The notes below the pieces were generated by a model. It made no database searches, had not been told where the DNA came from, and saw only the letters and a list, made by a program, of their open reading frames with translations. Both the position numbers and the translations under genes were made by a program. A stretch of 64,000 bases of DNA, from the NCBI RefSeq assembly GCF_001701025.1, contig NZ_CP016793.1, forward strand, positions 5,890,001 through 5,954,000, given 5' to 3'. Source of the stretch: Lentzea guizhouensis (GTDB taxonomy: Bacteria; Actinomycetota; Actinomycetes; Mycobacteriales; Pseudonocardiaceae). Of the stretch, positions 27,100 to 35,645 are shown one piece after another; the first letter of the stretch is position 1, and every line of letters begins with the position of its first letter.

Positions 27100-27843
27100 G
27101 TGTTGTTCCCGTTGCTGGAGACCGCCGTCCGCGTCGAGCCCCTGCAGGGCGAGGGGCTCACCAACGTCCTGCACCTCGTGACGCTGGCCGACGGGCGCAA
27201 AGCCGTGCTGCGGCAACCGAAGGTCGCGCGCGACCTGCCGAAGTTCGTCGTGCCCGGCGCACCGGAGGTCCTGGCGTACAACGGTCGCGGCGACGTGCTG
27301 GTCGAGTACGTCGAGGGCCGTCCGCTCGCGGACGCGCTGCCGGTGTCCGACGAGGTCTGGCGCAGCATCGGCGCGGCGTTCGCCAAGGTCCACGCCGTCG
27401 GCCTGCTGCACAACGACGTGAACCTCTACAACATCATCGTCGGCGACGGGCGAGCCACGCTGATCGACTGGGACAACCCGGGCCAGGGCAACCCGCTCGA
27501 TGAGCTGGCCGCGTTCGAGGAACACCTCTACCTGCACGGAACCACGTTGCCCCAGGCGTTCTGGACCGGGTACGGGTACATGCCGGACCCGTTCCTGCTC
27601 CGCGTGCACCGCATCGCCGGCTGCATCGGCTGGCTCGCGAGCGAGGACTGGCGGGAGTGGGAGCAGGACAAGACCTTGCGGCCCGAACAGCTGGAGCGGG
27701 TCCGGAACTGGCGTGAGCTGCTGGCGCAGTGGCTCACGGGCCAGTTCCGGACCAGCCTCCTAGCGGCTGAGGTTGCGGTACTTCAGCACCGACAGCGGCC
27801 AGAAGACCGCCACGAACACCGCAGGCCACAACACAGCCAGTAG
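27100..27843 (+). CDS. aminoglycoside-phosphotransferase/choline-kinase-like phosphotransferase
   Basis: About 247 residues of a kinase-fold phosphotransferase. The nucleotide-binding lobe is short (GEGLTNVLHLVTLADGRKAV). The catalytic loop is LLHNDVNLYNIIV (HxDxxxxN, Brenner motif) and the metal-binding DWD lies in LIDWDNPG. GTG 27100, TTG 27103 and GTG 27070 are all in frame; GGAGG at 27092 best serves TTG 27103 or GTG 27100. The last 28 codons overlap the convergent ABC permease gene and look non-conserved (Gln/Arg/His-rich). The acceptor is unknown, and no resistance role should be assumed. Confidence 0.8.
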   Translation: MLFPLLETAVRVEPLQGEGLTNVLHLVTLADGRKAVLRQPKVARDLPKFVVPGAPEVLAYNGRGDVLVEYVEGRPLADALPVSDEVWRSIGAAFAKVHAVGLLHNDVNLYNIIVGDGRATLIDWDNPGQGNPLDELAAFEEHLYLHGTTLPQAFWTGYGYMPDPFLLRVHRIAGCIGWLASEDWREWEQDKTLRPEQLERVRNWRELLAQWLTGQFRTSLLAAEVAVLQHRQRPEDRHEHRRPQHSQ

Positions 27844-28548
27844 CAACGAGTTCTGCGCCGCCCAGGAGTCACCGCCGACACCGGGGTTGCCGAACAGCTC
27901 GCGCGCCGCGGCCACCGTGGACGACAGCGGGTTCCACTCGGCCACCACCCGCAGCCACCCCGGCATGAGCTCCGGGGAGACGAACGTGTTCGCGAACATC
28001 GTCAGCGGGAACAGGAACATCCACGACGCCTGCGCCGCCTCCGGCTTCACCAGCAGCCCGAGGTAGATGCCGATCCACACCAGCGCGAACCGCAGCCAGA
28101 GGAACAACGCGAACGCCAGCAGTGCGTTGAGCAGCCCGTTGTCGAACGACCAGCCGATCACCAGCCCGCACAGCGCCAGCACCAGCAGCTCGAGCGACGA
28201 GTTGACCAGGTCGGCGATGCTGCGCCCGGCCACCACCCCGGTCTGCGACATCGGCGAGGCGCGGAACCGGTCGGTCACGCCCCGGTCGGCGTCCATCGAC
28301 ACCATCATCATCGTGGTGCCGACGCCGAACGCGATGGTCTGGCCGAACATGCCCGGCATCAGGAACTCGATGTAGTCACCTCCGCCGAACACGTTCATCG
28401 CGCTGCCGAACACCAGCCCGAAGATCAGCACCGAGATGACCGGGTAGGCCAGGTTCGCGAACACCCTGACCGGCTCGCGCACCCAGTGGATCAGGTCTCT
28501 CTTGGCGACGACCCACGAGTCGACCGCCGCGAACCTCACCGCGCTCAC
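27760..28548 (-). CDS. ABC-2 type transporter permease, DrrB-like
   Basis: 262-residue membrane subunit with six hydrophobic segments. It has the ABC-2 membrane family features: an N-terminal amphipathic region DLIHWVREPVRVFANLAYPV, the DADRGVTDRFRASPMS cytosolic loop and the FANTFVSPELMPGWLRVVAEWNPLS segment typical of daunorubicin-type exporters. Its ATG overlaps the stop of the ATPase gene (ATGA at 28545-28548). Together they form a two-component exporter, probably controlled by the divergent TetR. The exported compound is unknown. Confidence 0.92.
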   Translation of the reverse strand: MSAVRFAAVDSWVVAKRDLIHWVREPVRVFANLAYPVISVLIFGLVFGSAMNVFGGGDYIEFLMPGMFGQTIAFGVGTTMMMVSMDADRGVTDRFRASPMSQTGVVAGRSIADLVNSSLELLVLALCGLVIGWSFDNGLLNALLAFALFLWLRFALVWIGIYLGLLVKPEAAQASWMFLFPLTMFANTFVSPELMPGWLRVVAEWNPLSSTVAAARELFGNPGVGGDSWAAQNSLLLAVLWPAVFVAVFWPLSVLKYRNLSR

Positions 28549-29495
28549 GCTCCCACCTCCGCGGTCTCGACGGCTTTGTGGCCGGTGATCGCCAGGAAGA
28601 CCTCGTCCAGCGTCGGCCGCCGCAACGCGATGTCCTCCGCCTCCACCCCGCGTGCCGCCAGCGCGGAGGTCACCCGCGTCAGCGCCGCCACCCGGTCGCC
28701 CACCGCCGCGCTCACCCGGAACGCGTCGGGGTCCACCTCGGCGTCCTGCCCGAGCACGCCGGCCACGACCGGCAGCTCCTCGGCCGTGCGAACGACGACC
28801 TCGATCCGGTCGCCGCCGAGCTTGGACTTGAGCTGGTCCGGGGTGCCCTGCGCGGCCACCTTCCCGGTGTCCATCACCACGATCTGGTCGGCGAGCTGGT
28901 CGGCCTCGTCCAGGTACTGCGTGGTCAGCAGCACCGTCGTCCCCTCGGCGACCACCCGTTTCACCTCCCGCCAGACCTCACCGCGGTTGCGCGGGTCCAG
29001 TCCGGTCGTCGGCTCGTCCAGGAACAGCACCGACGGCCGCATGATGAAGCTCGACGCCAGGTCCAGGCGCCGCCGCATGCCGCCGGAGTAGAACTTCGCC
29101 CGCTTGTCCGCCGCGTCGACGAGCCCGAACTGCGCCAGCAGCTCGTCCGCGCGCGCCTCCGCCTGCCTGCGGCTCAGGTGGTAGAGCCGCCCCCACATCA
29201 CCAGGTTCTCCCTGCCGGTCAGCACGTCGTCCACGGTGGACTGCTGACCGTTCAGCGCCACCTGCCTGCGCACCGCCGGCGCCTTCCGCACGACGTCGTG
29301 CCCGGCCACCTCGGCCCGGCCGCCGTCGAGCCGCAGCAACGTGGCCAGGATGCGCACCGCCGTCGTCTTGCCGGCGCCGTTCGGGCCGAGCAGCCCGCAC
29401 ACCGTCCCGGCCGGCACCGCCAGGTCGAACCCGTCCAGCGCCGCCTTCTTGTCGAACTTCTTCCGCAGGCCTTCCGCGAGCACCGCGTGTCCCAC
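28545..29495 (-). CDS. daunorubicin-resistance-type ABC transporter ATPase, DrrA-like
   Basis: 316 residues. Walker A GPNGAGKTTAVRIL, signature YSGGMRRRLDLASSFI, Walker B SVLFLDEPTTGLDPRNR and the switch TTQYLDEADQLAD are all present. The C-terminal regulatory domain typical of DrrA (RPTLDEVFLAITG) is also seen. GTG 29495 (VGHAVLAEGL) is preferred to an upstream start that would run through the operator. It is the first gene of the exporter operon, divergent from the TetR gene, with an inverted repeat in between. Confidence 0.92.
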   Translation of the reverse strand: MGHAVLAEGLRKKFDKKAALDGFDLAVPAGTVCGLLGPNGAGKTTAVRILATLLRLDGGRAEVAGHDVVRKAPAVRRQVALNGQQSTVDDVLTGRENLVMWGRLYHLSRRQAEARADELLAQFGLVDAADKRAKFYSGGMRRRLDLASSFIMRPSVLFLDEPTTGLDPRNRGEVWREVKRVVAEGTTVLLTTQYLDEADQLADQIVVMDTGKVAAQGTPDQLKSKLGGDRIEVVVRTAEELPVVAGVLGQDAEVDPDAFRVSAAVGDRVAALTRVTSALAARGVEAEDIALRRPTLDEVFLAITGHKAVETAEVGA

Positions 29496-29520
29496 GACCT
29501 CACCCCCGTGTGGCTTAACT

Positions 29521-29553
29521 GTGTACAACGTAAACCAGGTGTACGTTGTACAC
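29521..29553. promoter_or_regulatory. inverted repeat between drrA-like and tetR genes, probable operator
   Basis: Arms GTGTACAACGTA and TACGTTGTACAC are exact complements with a 9-base spacer. The site lies between the divergent starts at 29495 and 29597, so one TetR dimer pair could control both directions. GTACAACGTA-type half sites are common for exporter-linked TetR repressors. Confidence 0.75.
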
Positions 29554-29596
29554 GGTTCTACGATTCACATGCAAGCGTTGTGAACGAGGGGGCTGG

Positions 29597-30349
29597 GTGA
29601 AGCAGAGCGACCGGGACCGGTCCGTCCGGCTGTTGTGGGAATCGCCGGCGGAGCCGACCAGAGGGCCCAAGGCCGCCCTGAGCCGGTCGCGGGTGGTCGA
29701 GGCGGCGATGAAGCTCGCCGACGCGGAGGGGCTCGACGCGCTCACCATGCGCCGGGTCGCCGAGACGCTGGGCAACACCGCGATGTCGCTCTACCGGCAC
29801 GTGCCGGGCAAGGACGAGCTGCTGGACCTGATGTTCGACACCGCGTGGGGCGAGACGGAACCGACCCCGAAGGTGCCGTGGCGCGAAGGCCTCGACTTCT
29901 TCGCGCGGCAGCTGTGGGGCATGTACCGCGCGCACCCGTGGGTGGTGCAGCTCGGCGCCACCCGCCGGATGCCGGGCCCGGAGGCGATGACGCGGGCGGA
30001 CGCGGCGCTCGCCGTGGTCGCCGACCTCGGGCTGCTGCCGGAGGAGATGCAGGCGGTCGTGACGACGGTCGGCCAGTTCGTCGACGGCGTCGGCCGGTCC
30101 ATGGCCGAGCGGGTCAAGGTCGAACGGGAGACCGGCGTGTCGGAAGAGGCCTGGTGGTCGGGCATGGACTCGCTGTGGGAGCAGTTCACCCCGGACCGGC
30201 TGCCGATGATGACCCACGTCTACCTCGCTGGCGGGTACGACCGGCCGCTGGACGAGTTCGAGTTCGGTCTCGCCCGCGTGCTGGACGGCCTCGCGGTGTT
30301 CATCGAGTCGGAAGAACGACCGCTGGTTCGTCGAGAGACGTGCCAGTAG
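29597..30349 (+). CDS. TetR/AcrR family regulator with TetR_C-type ligand domain
   Basis: 250 residues. HTH at about 33-80: LSRSRVVEAAMKLADAEG, then LTMRRVAETLGNTAMSLYRH. The C-terminal domain (TPKVPWREGLDFFARQLWGM to LARVLDGLAVFIE) resembles the tetracycline-repressor C-terminal class found beside drug exporters. GTG 29597 after GAGGGGGCTGG is the start. It probably represses the divergent DrrAB-like exporter and itself through the palindrome at 29521-29553, with release by the exported compound (inference). Confidence 0.9.
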   Translation: MKQSDRDRSVRLLWESPAEPTRGPKAALSRSRVVEAAMKLADAEGLDALTMRRVAETLGNTAMSLYRHVPGKDELLDLMFDTAWGETEPTPKVPWREGLDFFARQLWGMYRAHPWVVQLGATRRMPGPEAMTRADAALAVVADLGLLPEEMQAVVTTVGQFVDGVGRSMAERVKVERETGVSEEAWWSGMDSLWEQFTPDRLPMMTHVYLAGGYDRPLDEFEFGLARVLDGLAVFIESEERPLVRRETCQ

Positions 30350-30555
30350 CGATCTTGTGCGCCTTGAGTCGGCCGATCGAGTGAAATGCCCAGCTCAGCA
30401 CGCCGGTGAACGGGAGTCGGGTGGTCACGTAATGCCATTGTTATGGGCAATCGGATTCAAATCGTTCGCGCGCTGAACCAAGCACTCCTATCTGCCCGTT
30501 TTCCTTGTGACACCGTTTCGCCGCGGGGGTGGATTCGGGACGACGAGGAGGTCGT

Positions 30556-31311
30556 ATGACAGCTGGCGCGCACGATGCGGTCACACTTGGCTGCTACGCG
30601 CTCGGCGTTCTGGACGCGCACGAGAGTCATGGCGTGGAGCAGCACCTCCGGGGCTGCCCGTCCTGCCGTGCGCAGGTCGCCGACTTCCACCGGATCCGCA
30701 GGGCGCTCGACGAGGTGCCCCGTGAGGCCTTCCTGCACGAGCTCGACTCCGACCAGCCCAAGCCGTCGGACCTGGTGCTGCAGCGCGCGCTGCGGCAGAT
30801 CCGGCAGGAGTCGGTCATCCCGCAGCAGCGGGCGGCCGACCCGCAGCCGAGAGCCAGTCCACGGCCGGCGGAGGAGTTCCCGCAACCCCAGCACGCCAAG
30901 CCCCGGCGCTGGCCGGGCTACCTCGCCGCCGCGGCGGTGGCCGCGGTGGTGGCGTTCGGCGGGGGTGCGGTGTTCCTGCAGGACCGGACACCGGACACGT
31001 CGATCTCCGCGTCGCGCTCCGGCGAGGGGACCGCTGGTGCGATCAAGCTGGTCGCCGAGGTCGCCCCGTCGTCGCAGGACCGCTACCTGGTCACCGCGAA
31101 GATCGACGGCTTGCCCGCAGCCCAGAAGTGCAAGCTCGTCGTCATCGGTGCCGACGGCAAGAAGTCCGAGGCCCACGTGTGGACCTCGAGCGAGAAGGGG
31201 CGGGTCGAGGGGGTGACCGTGCGGGGCATGGTCAGCGTCCCGCTCGACCAGGTGAAGTCGGTGGCGATCGAGAACGGCGAGGGCAAGGCGTTCGTGGTCG
31301 CGAACATGTAG
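30556..31311 (+). CDS. zinc-type anti-sigma factor, no adjacent sigma gene
   Basis: 251 residues. The N-terminal ZAS (zf-HC2) domain shows H30-x3-C34-x2-C37 in EQHLRGCPSC, preceded by LGCYALGVLDAHESHGVE. A Pro/Gln-rich linker leads to one transmembrane helix (about 111-132, GYLAAAAVAAVVAFGGGAVF). The extracytoplasmic domain (about 140-251) resembles the RskA C-terminal sensor (DRYLVTAKIDGLPAAQKCKL). ATG 30556 follows GAGGAGG. It would bind an ECF sigma factor (SigK-like) at the inner membrane face, but no sigma gene is adjacent: upstream is TetR and downstream is a convergent gene behind a terminator. Confidence 0.87.
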   Translation: MTAGAHDAVTLGCYALGVLDAHESHGVEQHLRGCPSCRAQVADFHRIRRALDEVPREAFLHELDSDQPKPSDLVLQRALRQIRQESVIPQQRAADPQPRASPRPAEEFPQPQHAKPRRWPGYLAAAAVAAVVAFGGGAVFLQDRTPDTSISASRSGEGTAGAIKLVAEVAPSSQDRYLVTAKIDGLPAAQKCKLVVIGADGKKSEAHVWTSSEKGRVEGVTVRGMVSVPLDQVKSVAIENGEGKAFVVANM

Positions 31312-31325
31312 GGAACCAAACGGAC

Positions 31326-31357
31326 AAGGGCCCGGATTCAGATGAATCCGGGCCCTT
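31326..31357. terminator. perfect bidirectional hairpin terminator
   Basis: Exact 15-base arms AAGGGCCCGGATTCA and TGAATCCGGGCCCTT around two bases. It lies between the ends of the anti-sigma gene (31311) and the convergent NicO gene (31374), with A/T-rich edges on both sides. Confidence 0.85.
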
Positions 31358-31373
31358 CTCACATTGATGTAAT

Positions 31374-32738
31374 TCAGGCGGCCTGCAATGTGAGCCAGGC
31401 GCCGACCACGATCACCATCGCCGCTGTGCCCACGGGTGCGTAATGAGACAGCAGCTTTGTGGGACGGCCGTCCAAAAGCCGTTCGACGCGGCCGCGGGCT
31501 TTCACGAGCAGCAGTCCGACGCCGGTGAGGGTGGCGGCCATGCCGAAGCCGTAGCCGAGGACGAGCAGGACGCCGAACCAGGTGCGGCCCAGTGCCATGG
31601 CGCCCAGCAGGACCACGAGGGCCGAGGGGGAGGGGACCAGGCCGTTGGCCGCGCCCATGCCGATCAGGCTCGCCCGGCTGTACCCGTGCCCGTGCCCGTG
31701 CCCGTGTCCATGCCCATGGCCGTGTCCGTGCCCGTGGCCCACGCCGGCGCCCACGAGAGCGGGTTCGCGGGTCAGGGCCGAGCGCAGCAGCACCACGCCG
31801 ATGCCCGTGATCAGCACCCCGCTGACCAGCCCGAGCCAGCGGAGCACCTGCTCGCCGGCCAGCGCGCTGGAGGCGCTGATGACCAGGCCGAGCACCAGCA
31901 CACCACCGGTGTGCGTCGCGGTGACCGAGGCGCCGACGACGAAGGCGTCCTTCGGTGTGCCCTGACGGCCCGCGAGGTAGGCGGCGATGAGGGTCTTGCC
32001 GTGTCCTGGCAACGCGGCGTGCGAGGCGCCGAGCACGAGGGAGAGCAGCAGCGCGAGGAAGCCGAGCCACGGCGTGAGCTCGTCGCTGCCGAGGATGTCG
32101 TTGAGGGCCGCCGCGGTCGTGCTGAACGACTGGACCGGGGAACCGGTGGCCTGCTTGGGCTCCGACCCCGACCCGGGCTGGGCGGTGAAGGTGACCGCGC
32201 GGACGTCGAGCGGGTTGCTGAGCAGGTCCTCCGGGTAGGAGCGCAGCTCGTCGCTGATGCTCTCGGTCGGCACGGAGGAGCCGGTGAGCCTCACCCCGGT
32301 GCCGGCGGCGGTGATCTCCCGCCAGCCGACCCGGTCGGTGTTCGACCCGTCGCGGAACTCCAGGCGCGCCGGGCGGTCGAGGTCGACCTTGGCGGTGAGC
32401 TCGCAGACCAGCCGGGTGGTGATCAGGTCGGCCTGGCCGACCGGGTGCTGCTTGGTGGCACTGGAGACGGTCCAGGTGATCCTGCGCCCGTCCACCGTGG
32501 ACCTCTCGGCGGCGGCGAGCTCGTCGCACCAGCGGCCGGCGTCGCGGTCCTTCAGGTTCTCCTGCAGCGTCGGGATCTCCGCGACGTCCACGACGGACCG
32601 CAGGTCGATCCGGTCGGGGTGCAGGTGCAGGCCGTGGTAGTGGTTGACGCTGAAGTTGCCCAGCGGGTGCCCGAACGCCTCACCCTGGATGCCGAAGAAG
32701 CCGGCGATCAGCAAGGCGCCGATGACGGCGTACCTCAC
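31374..32738 (-). CDS. NicO/RcnA-type nickel-cobalt transporter
   Basis: 454 residues. A signal or first helix (1-22) is followed by an extracytoplasmic domain of about 210 residues with HPLGNFSVNHYHGLHLHPDR (His-rich N-terminus). A membrane domain then shows the NicO landmark GASHAALPGHGKTLIAAYL and the HTGGVLVLGLV helix. Before the last helices there is a run of nine Gly-His dipeptides, a cytosolic metal-binding loop. GTG 32738 overlaps the stop of the TPR gene (GTGA). It is the last of four co-directional genes. Direction of transport (uptake or efflux) is not clear: RcnA relatives export, others import. Confidence 0.88.
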   Translation of the reverse strand: MRYAVIGALLIAGFFGIQGEAFGHPLGNFSVNHYHGLHLHPDRIDLRSVVDVAEIPTLQENLKDRDAGRWCDELAAAERSTVDGRRITWTVSSATKQHPVGQADLITTRLVCELTAKVDLDRPARLEFRDGSNTDRVGWREITAAGTGVRLTGSSVPTESISDELRSYPEDLLSNPLDVRAVTFTAQPGSGSEPKQATGSPVQSFSTTAAALNDILGSDELTPWLGFLALLLSLVLGASHAALPGHGKTLIAAYLAGRQGTPKDAFVVGASVTATHTGGVLVLGLVISASSALAGEQVLRWLGLVSGVLITGIGVVLLRSALTREPALVGAGVGHGHGHGHGHGHGHGHGHGYSRASLIGMGAANGLVPSPSALVVLLGAMALGRTWFGVLLVLGYGFGMAATLTGVGLLLVKARGRVERLLDGRPTKLLSHYAPVGTAAMVIVVGAWLTLQAA

Positions 32739-34027
32739 CGGCCGCCCCGCAGCTCGGCGAGCTTGCGGCCCGCCTTGAGCGCGTGCAGCGGGGAGAAGCT
32801 CGCGTTCAGCCGCAACGCCTGCACCAGCGCCTCCTGCGCCTCGGCGACCCGGCCGAGCGCGGCGAGGATCATGCCGCGGTGGTAGGAGAACGTCGCGTTC
32901 TGCCAGCCCAGCGAGGCGGCGCGGTCGGCGTAGGTCAACGCTTCGGCGTCCCGTCCGTTCAGGTGCAGGGCCCACGCCATCGCGTCGGCGACGAACACGC
33001 TCTGCCGCTTGCCCCACTCGGCCTCGGCCCGGCGCAGCGCCTGCACGCCGTCACCGCGGTCGGCCGCCGCCAGCGCCGCGGCGAGGTCGTCGGAGGCGCC
33101 CTGCGACTCCATCAACCGCTGCTGCTCCGACAGCACCTCGTACTGCTCGGCCGCTTCCTCGGTCCTGCCACCGGCCGCGAGCAGCTCCGCGTACTCCTGC
33201 AGGTACTGGGGCAGGGGAGCGCGGGCCACGAGCCTGCGGTACTGCTCGATCGCGACCGGGACCTCGCCCCGTGCCGCCGCGACCTTCGCCATGCCTTGAG
33301 TGAGGGTCATGTCGTCTCCTCTCGCCGCCAGGCCCTGCTCGTAGTGCTGGGCGGCCTCGTCGAGCCGGTTGTGGTCGAACGCGAGCTCGCCCAGCCGGTA
33401 ACGGCAGAACGCGACCTCCTCCGGCGTCGCGGCCGCGGTCAGCGCGCGCGTCATCGCGTCGCGGGCGCCGTCGACGTCACCGTGGAGCTCCAGGTGGAAG
33501 GAGGCGCGGGCGAACGACGCCGTGTTCGGTTTGAGGTCCAGCATCTTCTGCACCGCGTCCTGCGCGCCCGCGTCGTCACCGAGCTGCGTCAGCGCGTCGG
33601 CCAGCACGCCGTGCGCCTCGGCGGAGCTGGGCAGCGCGGTGATGGCCCGGAGGGCCCAGTCGCGGGCCGCGTGGAAGTCGTGACGGGCGTTGGCGAGCGT
33701 GCCCATGCCGACCGCGGCCAGGCCCGTGTCACCGGCGTTCTTGAGCGCGCCCTCGGCCTTGGCGTAGTACGACGGGTCGGCCGTCACGCGGGCGAGCTCC
33801 ACATAGGACGCACCGAGCTGCGCCCACGACGAGCTGTCGTCGGGCACCCGGTGCAGGCGCTGCTGCAGCTGGTGCACCACCCGGTGCATCTGGTTCTGCT
33901 GCGCCACCACGGGAACAGGGGGCTCGCCCCCGGCCCTGCTGTCGGCAGGACCGGAGGCGGCGAGGTGGGCAAACGCCGCGGTGACCAGGAGACCCACCGC
34001 GACGGCTTGCCGTTGTCGGTACTTCAC
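32735..34027 (-). CDS. tetratricopeptide repeat protein, exported or membrane-anchored
   Basis: 430 residues. An N-terminal hydrophobic segment (AVAVGLLVTAAFAHLAASG) could be a signal or anchor. From about residue 50 onward there are roughly nine TPR-like helix pairs (for example SWAQLGASYVELARV, EAHGVLADALTQLGDDAGA, VAFCRYRLGELAFDHNRLDE, ATFSYHRGMILAALGRVAEA). GTG 34027 overlaps the DUF4331 stop (GTGA at 34024-34027), and its own stop overlaps the NicO start. It is probably a scaffold in a complex with its operon partners (inference); no enzymatic motif is seen. Confidence 0.87.
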   Translation of the reverse strand: MKYRQRQAVAVGLLVTAAFAHLAASGPADSRAGGEPPVPVVAQQNQMHRVVHQLQQRLHRVPDDSSSWAQLGASYVELARVTADPSYYAKAEGALKNAGDTGLAAVGMGTLANARHDFHAARDWALRAITALPSSAEAHGVLADALTQLGDDAGAQDAVQKMLDLKPNTASFARASFHLELHGDVDGARDAMTRALTAAATPEEVAFCRYRLGELAFDHNRLDEAAQHYEQGLAARGDDMTLTQGMAKVAAARGEVPVAIEQYRRLVARAPLPQYLQEYAELLAAGGRTEEAAEQYEVLSEQQRLMESQGASDDLAAALAAADRGDGVQALRRAEAEWGKRQSVFVADAMAWALHLNGRDAEALTYADRAASLGWQNATFSYHRGMILAALGRVAEAQEALVQALRLNASFSPLHALKAGRKLAELRGGR

Positions 34028-35622
34028 TTCGAGTGCGACCCGTACTTGCGGATGTGGGCCTGGCGCTTGCGCCACAGGAAGAAGCCGGCGCCGAACACGA
34101 GAGCCGAGCCGACCGCGGTGGTCATCGCCATCGGGTCGAGGTTGCCGATCCGGCCGACCGGGGCGACCGCGACCTCCGCGGTGTTGCCGGAGGCGTTGAC
34201 GGCGGCGCCGTTGCGGGGCAGGGCCACGTACGGGAAGGCCGCCTCGAACGCCTGGTCGTTCTGGTCGACCTTGTCCCCGGCCGCGAGCGCCTCGACGAGC
34301 TTGCCGGACGCCGCCGCGCCCTCGAAGGCCTGCAGGCCGATGTCGATGACGTCGTCGGTGAGCCGGCGCCCGTTCGGGAAGCCCTGCGTGTCACCGCCGA
34401 GCAGCCCCAGCCGGTTCGGGTTCGCGTTGGGGGCGATCGACATGTTCAGCCGCAGCATCTCCGCCGGGCGGAACTTGTTCTTGTCGACGTCGGCGTTGTT
34501 GATCTGCGAGTTCAGGTCGGCGTTGATCTGCGCGCCGATCTTCGTGCTGATGCCGGTCAGGAAGATCTCGGCCAGGTCGTCGCGCTGGCCCTGAGGCGCC
34601 GGGATCTTGTAGATCGCCTCGACGAGCTTCGGCAGCTCCGGGTTCACCACCCGGTCGACGAGCTCCTTCACCCCGGCGTCCTGGTCGGGGCGCAGGCCGT
34701 TGAACGCGTCCTTGAGGCCCGCGGGCGCCACGACCTCGTTCACCAGCGGGTTGCCCAGCCGCGATACCTGCACGAAGTCACCGACCGCCTCCGCCTTGCC
34801 GGGCGAGAGCTTCATGGTGCGGCGCTGCGTGGTGCTCCAGATGCCGATGTTCGGGTTGCGGTTCGCGTCGTTCTTGAGCGCCAGCGCCTGCTTCGGCAGC
34901 TGGATCGCGATGGTGTTGACGTTGTAGCCGCGCAGGGTGTCCTGGCCGACCTCGCTCAGGTTGCCGCCGTAGAGCAGGTCGAACACCCGCAGGTCCAGGA
35001 AGAACGAGTCCTCCGCCGGTCCGACGTAGACCTTGCCGCCACCGGGGATCGCCACGGTCGCCTGGTCGCGCAGCTTCTTGAAGTCCGGCATGGACGCCGG
35101 CCCGTTCGGTGACGGCGCGACCGGGGCGTTGCTGACGAGCTTGACCTTCTGGCCGTTCTCGTAGATCGCCTCGATGTCGTAGCGCTGGCGGAACAGCAGG
35201 TTCTCGTCGTCGAGCGAGTCGACGGCGCCGTTGGTGTAGAGGAACGTGTTGTTCTTGCGGCGGTCGTCGGTGTGGAACTGCCACCGCAGCACGATGTCGG
35301 CCTTGGCGTCACCGTCGTTGTCGATGTTGAAGTCGTACTGCGCGTCCTGCGCCCACGGGTAGAAGTTCGGGCCGCCGTTGGGCTCCTGGAACGGGAACCA
35401 GTTGCCGACCAGCGTGACGGTGTCCTGGTGGTCGGGGCTGACGAACGCGTACAGGTCCGTGTTGTCCACGGCCGGGTCACCGGCGATGAGCGGTGCCTCG
35501 CGGTGTGAGGACGCGGTGGCGCCGGTACCGCCGAACATGGCCGCGTTGAGCAGTGTGGCGGCCACCAGCGCGGCCGCAGCCACCTGGCCGCGCCGACCGC
35601 TGAGGACGTGCGGTGATGACAT
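34024..35622 (-). CDS. secreted DUF4331 domain protein with C-terminal anchor
   Basis: 532 residues. A signal peptide (about 10-42) is followed by the DUF4331 opening SSHREAPLIAGDPAVDNTDL and YAFVSPDHQDTVTLVGNWFP. A long beta-rich domain contains RNNTFLY-like and SFFLDLRVFDLLYGG motifs and the conserved LRLNMSIAPN, GFPNGRRLTDDVIDI end. A C-terminal helix (about 505-525, AMTTAVGSALVFGAGFFLW) and a basic tail anchor it outside the membrane. ATG 35622 follows AAAGG. The biochemical role of DUF4331 is not established. It sits between an aminotransferase gene and a TPR/NicO pair, all tightly spaced. Confidence 0.88.
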   Translation of the reverse strand: MSSPHVLSGRRGQVAAAALVAATLLNAAMFGGTGATASSHREAPLIAGDPAVDNTDLYAFVSPDHQDTVTLVGNWFPFQEPNGGPNFYPWAQDAQYDFNIDNDGDAKADIVLRWQFHTDDRRKNNTFLYTNGAVDSLDDENLLFRQRYDIEAIYENGQKVKLVSNAPVAPSPNGPASMPDFKKLRDQATVAIPGGGKVYVGPAEDSFFLDLRVFDLLYGGNLSEVGQDTLRGYNVNTIAIQLPKQALALKNDANRNPNIGIWSTTQRRTMKLSPGKAEAVGDFVQVSRLGNPLVNEVVAPAGLKDAFNGLRPDQDAGVKELVDRVVNPELPKLVEAIYKIPAPQGQRDDLAEIFLTGISTKIGAQINADLNSQINNADVDKNKFRPAEMLRLNMSIAPNANPNRLGLLGGDTQGFPNGRRLTDDVIDIGLQAFEGAAASGKLVEALAAGDKVDQNDQAFEAAFPYVALPRNGAAVNASGNTAEVAVAPVGRIGNLDPMAMTTAVGSALVFGAGFFLWRKRQAHIRKYGSHSK

Positions 35623-35645
35623 CTCTGGTCTGCCTTTCAAGGGGT

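Noticed and set aside
30420..30475. Imperfect inverted repeat around TGCCATTGTTATGGGCA
   Set aside because: The arms are short and mismatched and there is no clear relation to a promoter; chance is likely.
31680..31745. CCGTGCCCGTG-type repeated DNA
   Set aside because: It encodes the Gly-His metal-binding loop of the NicO transporter, so it is a coding feature rather than an independent repeat.
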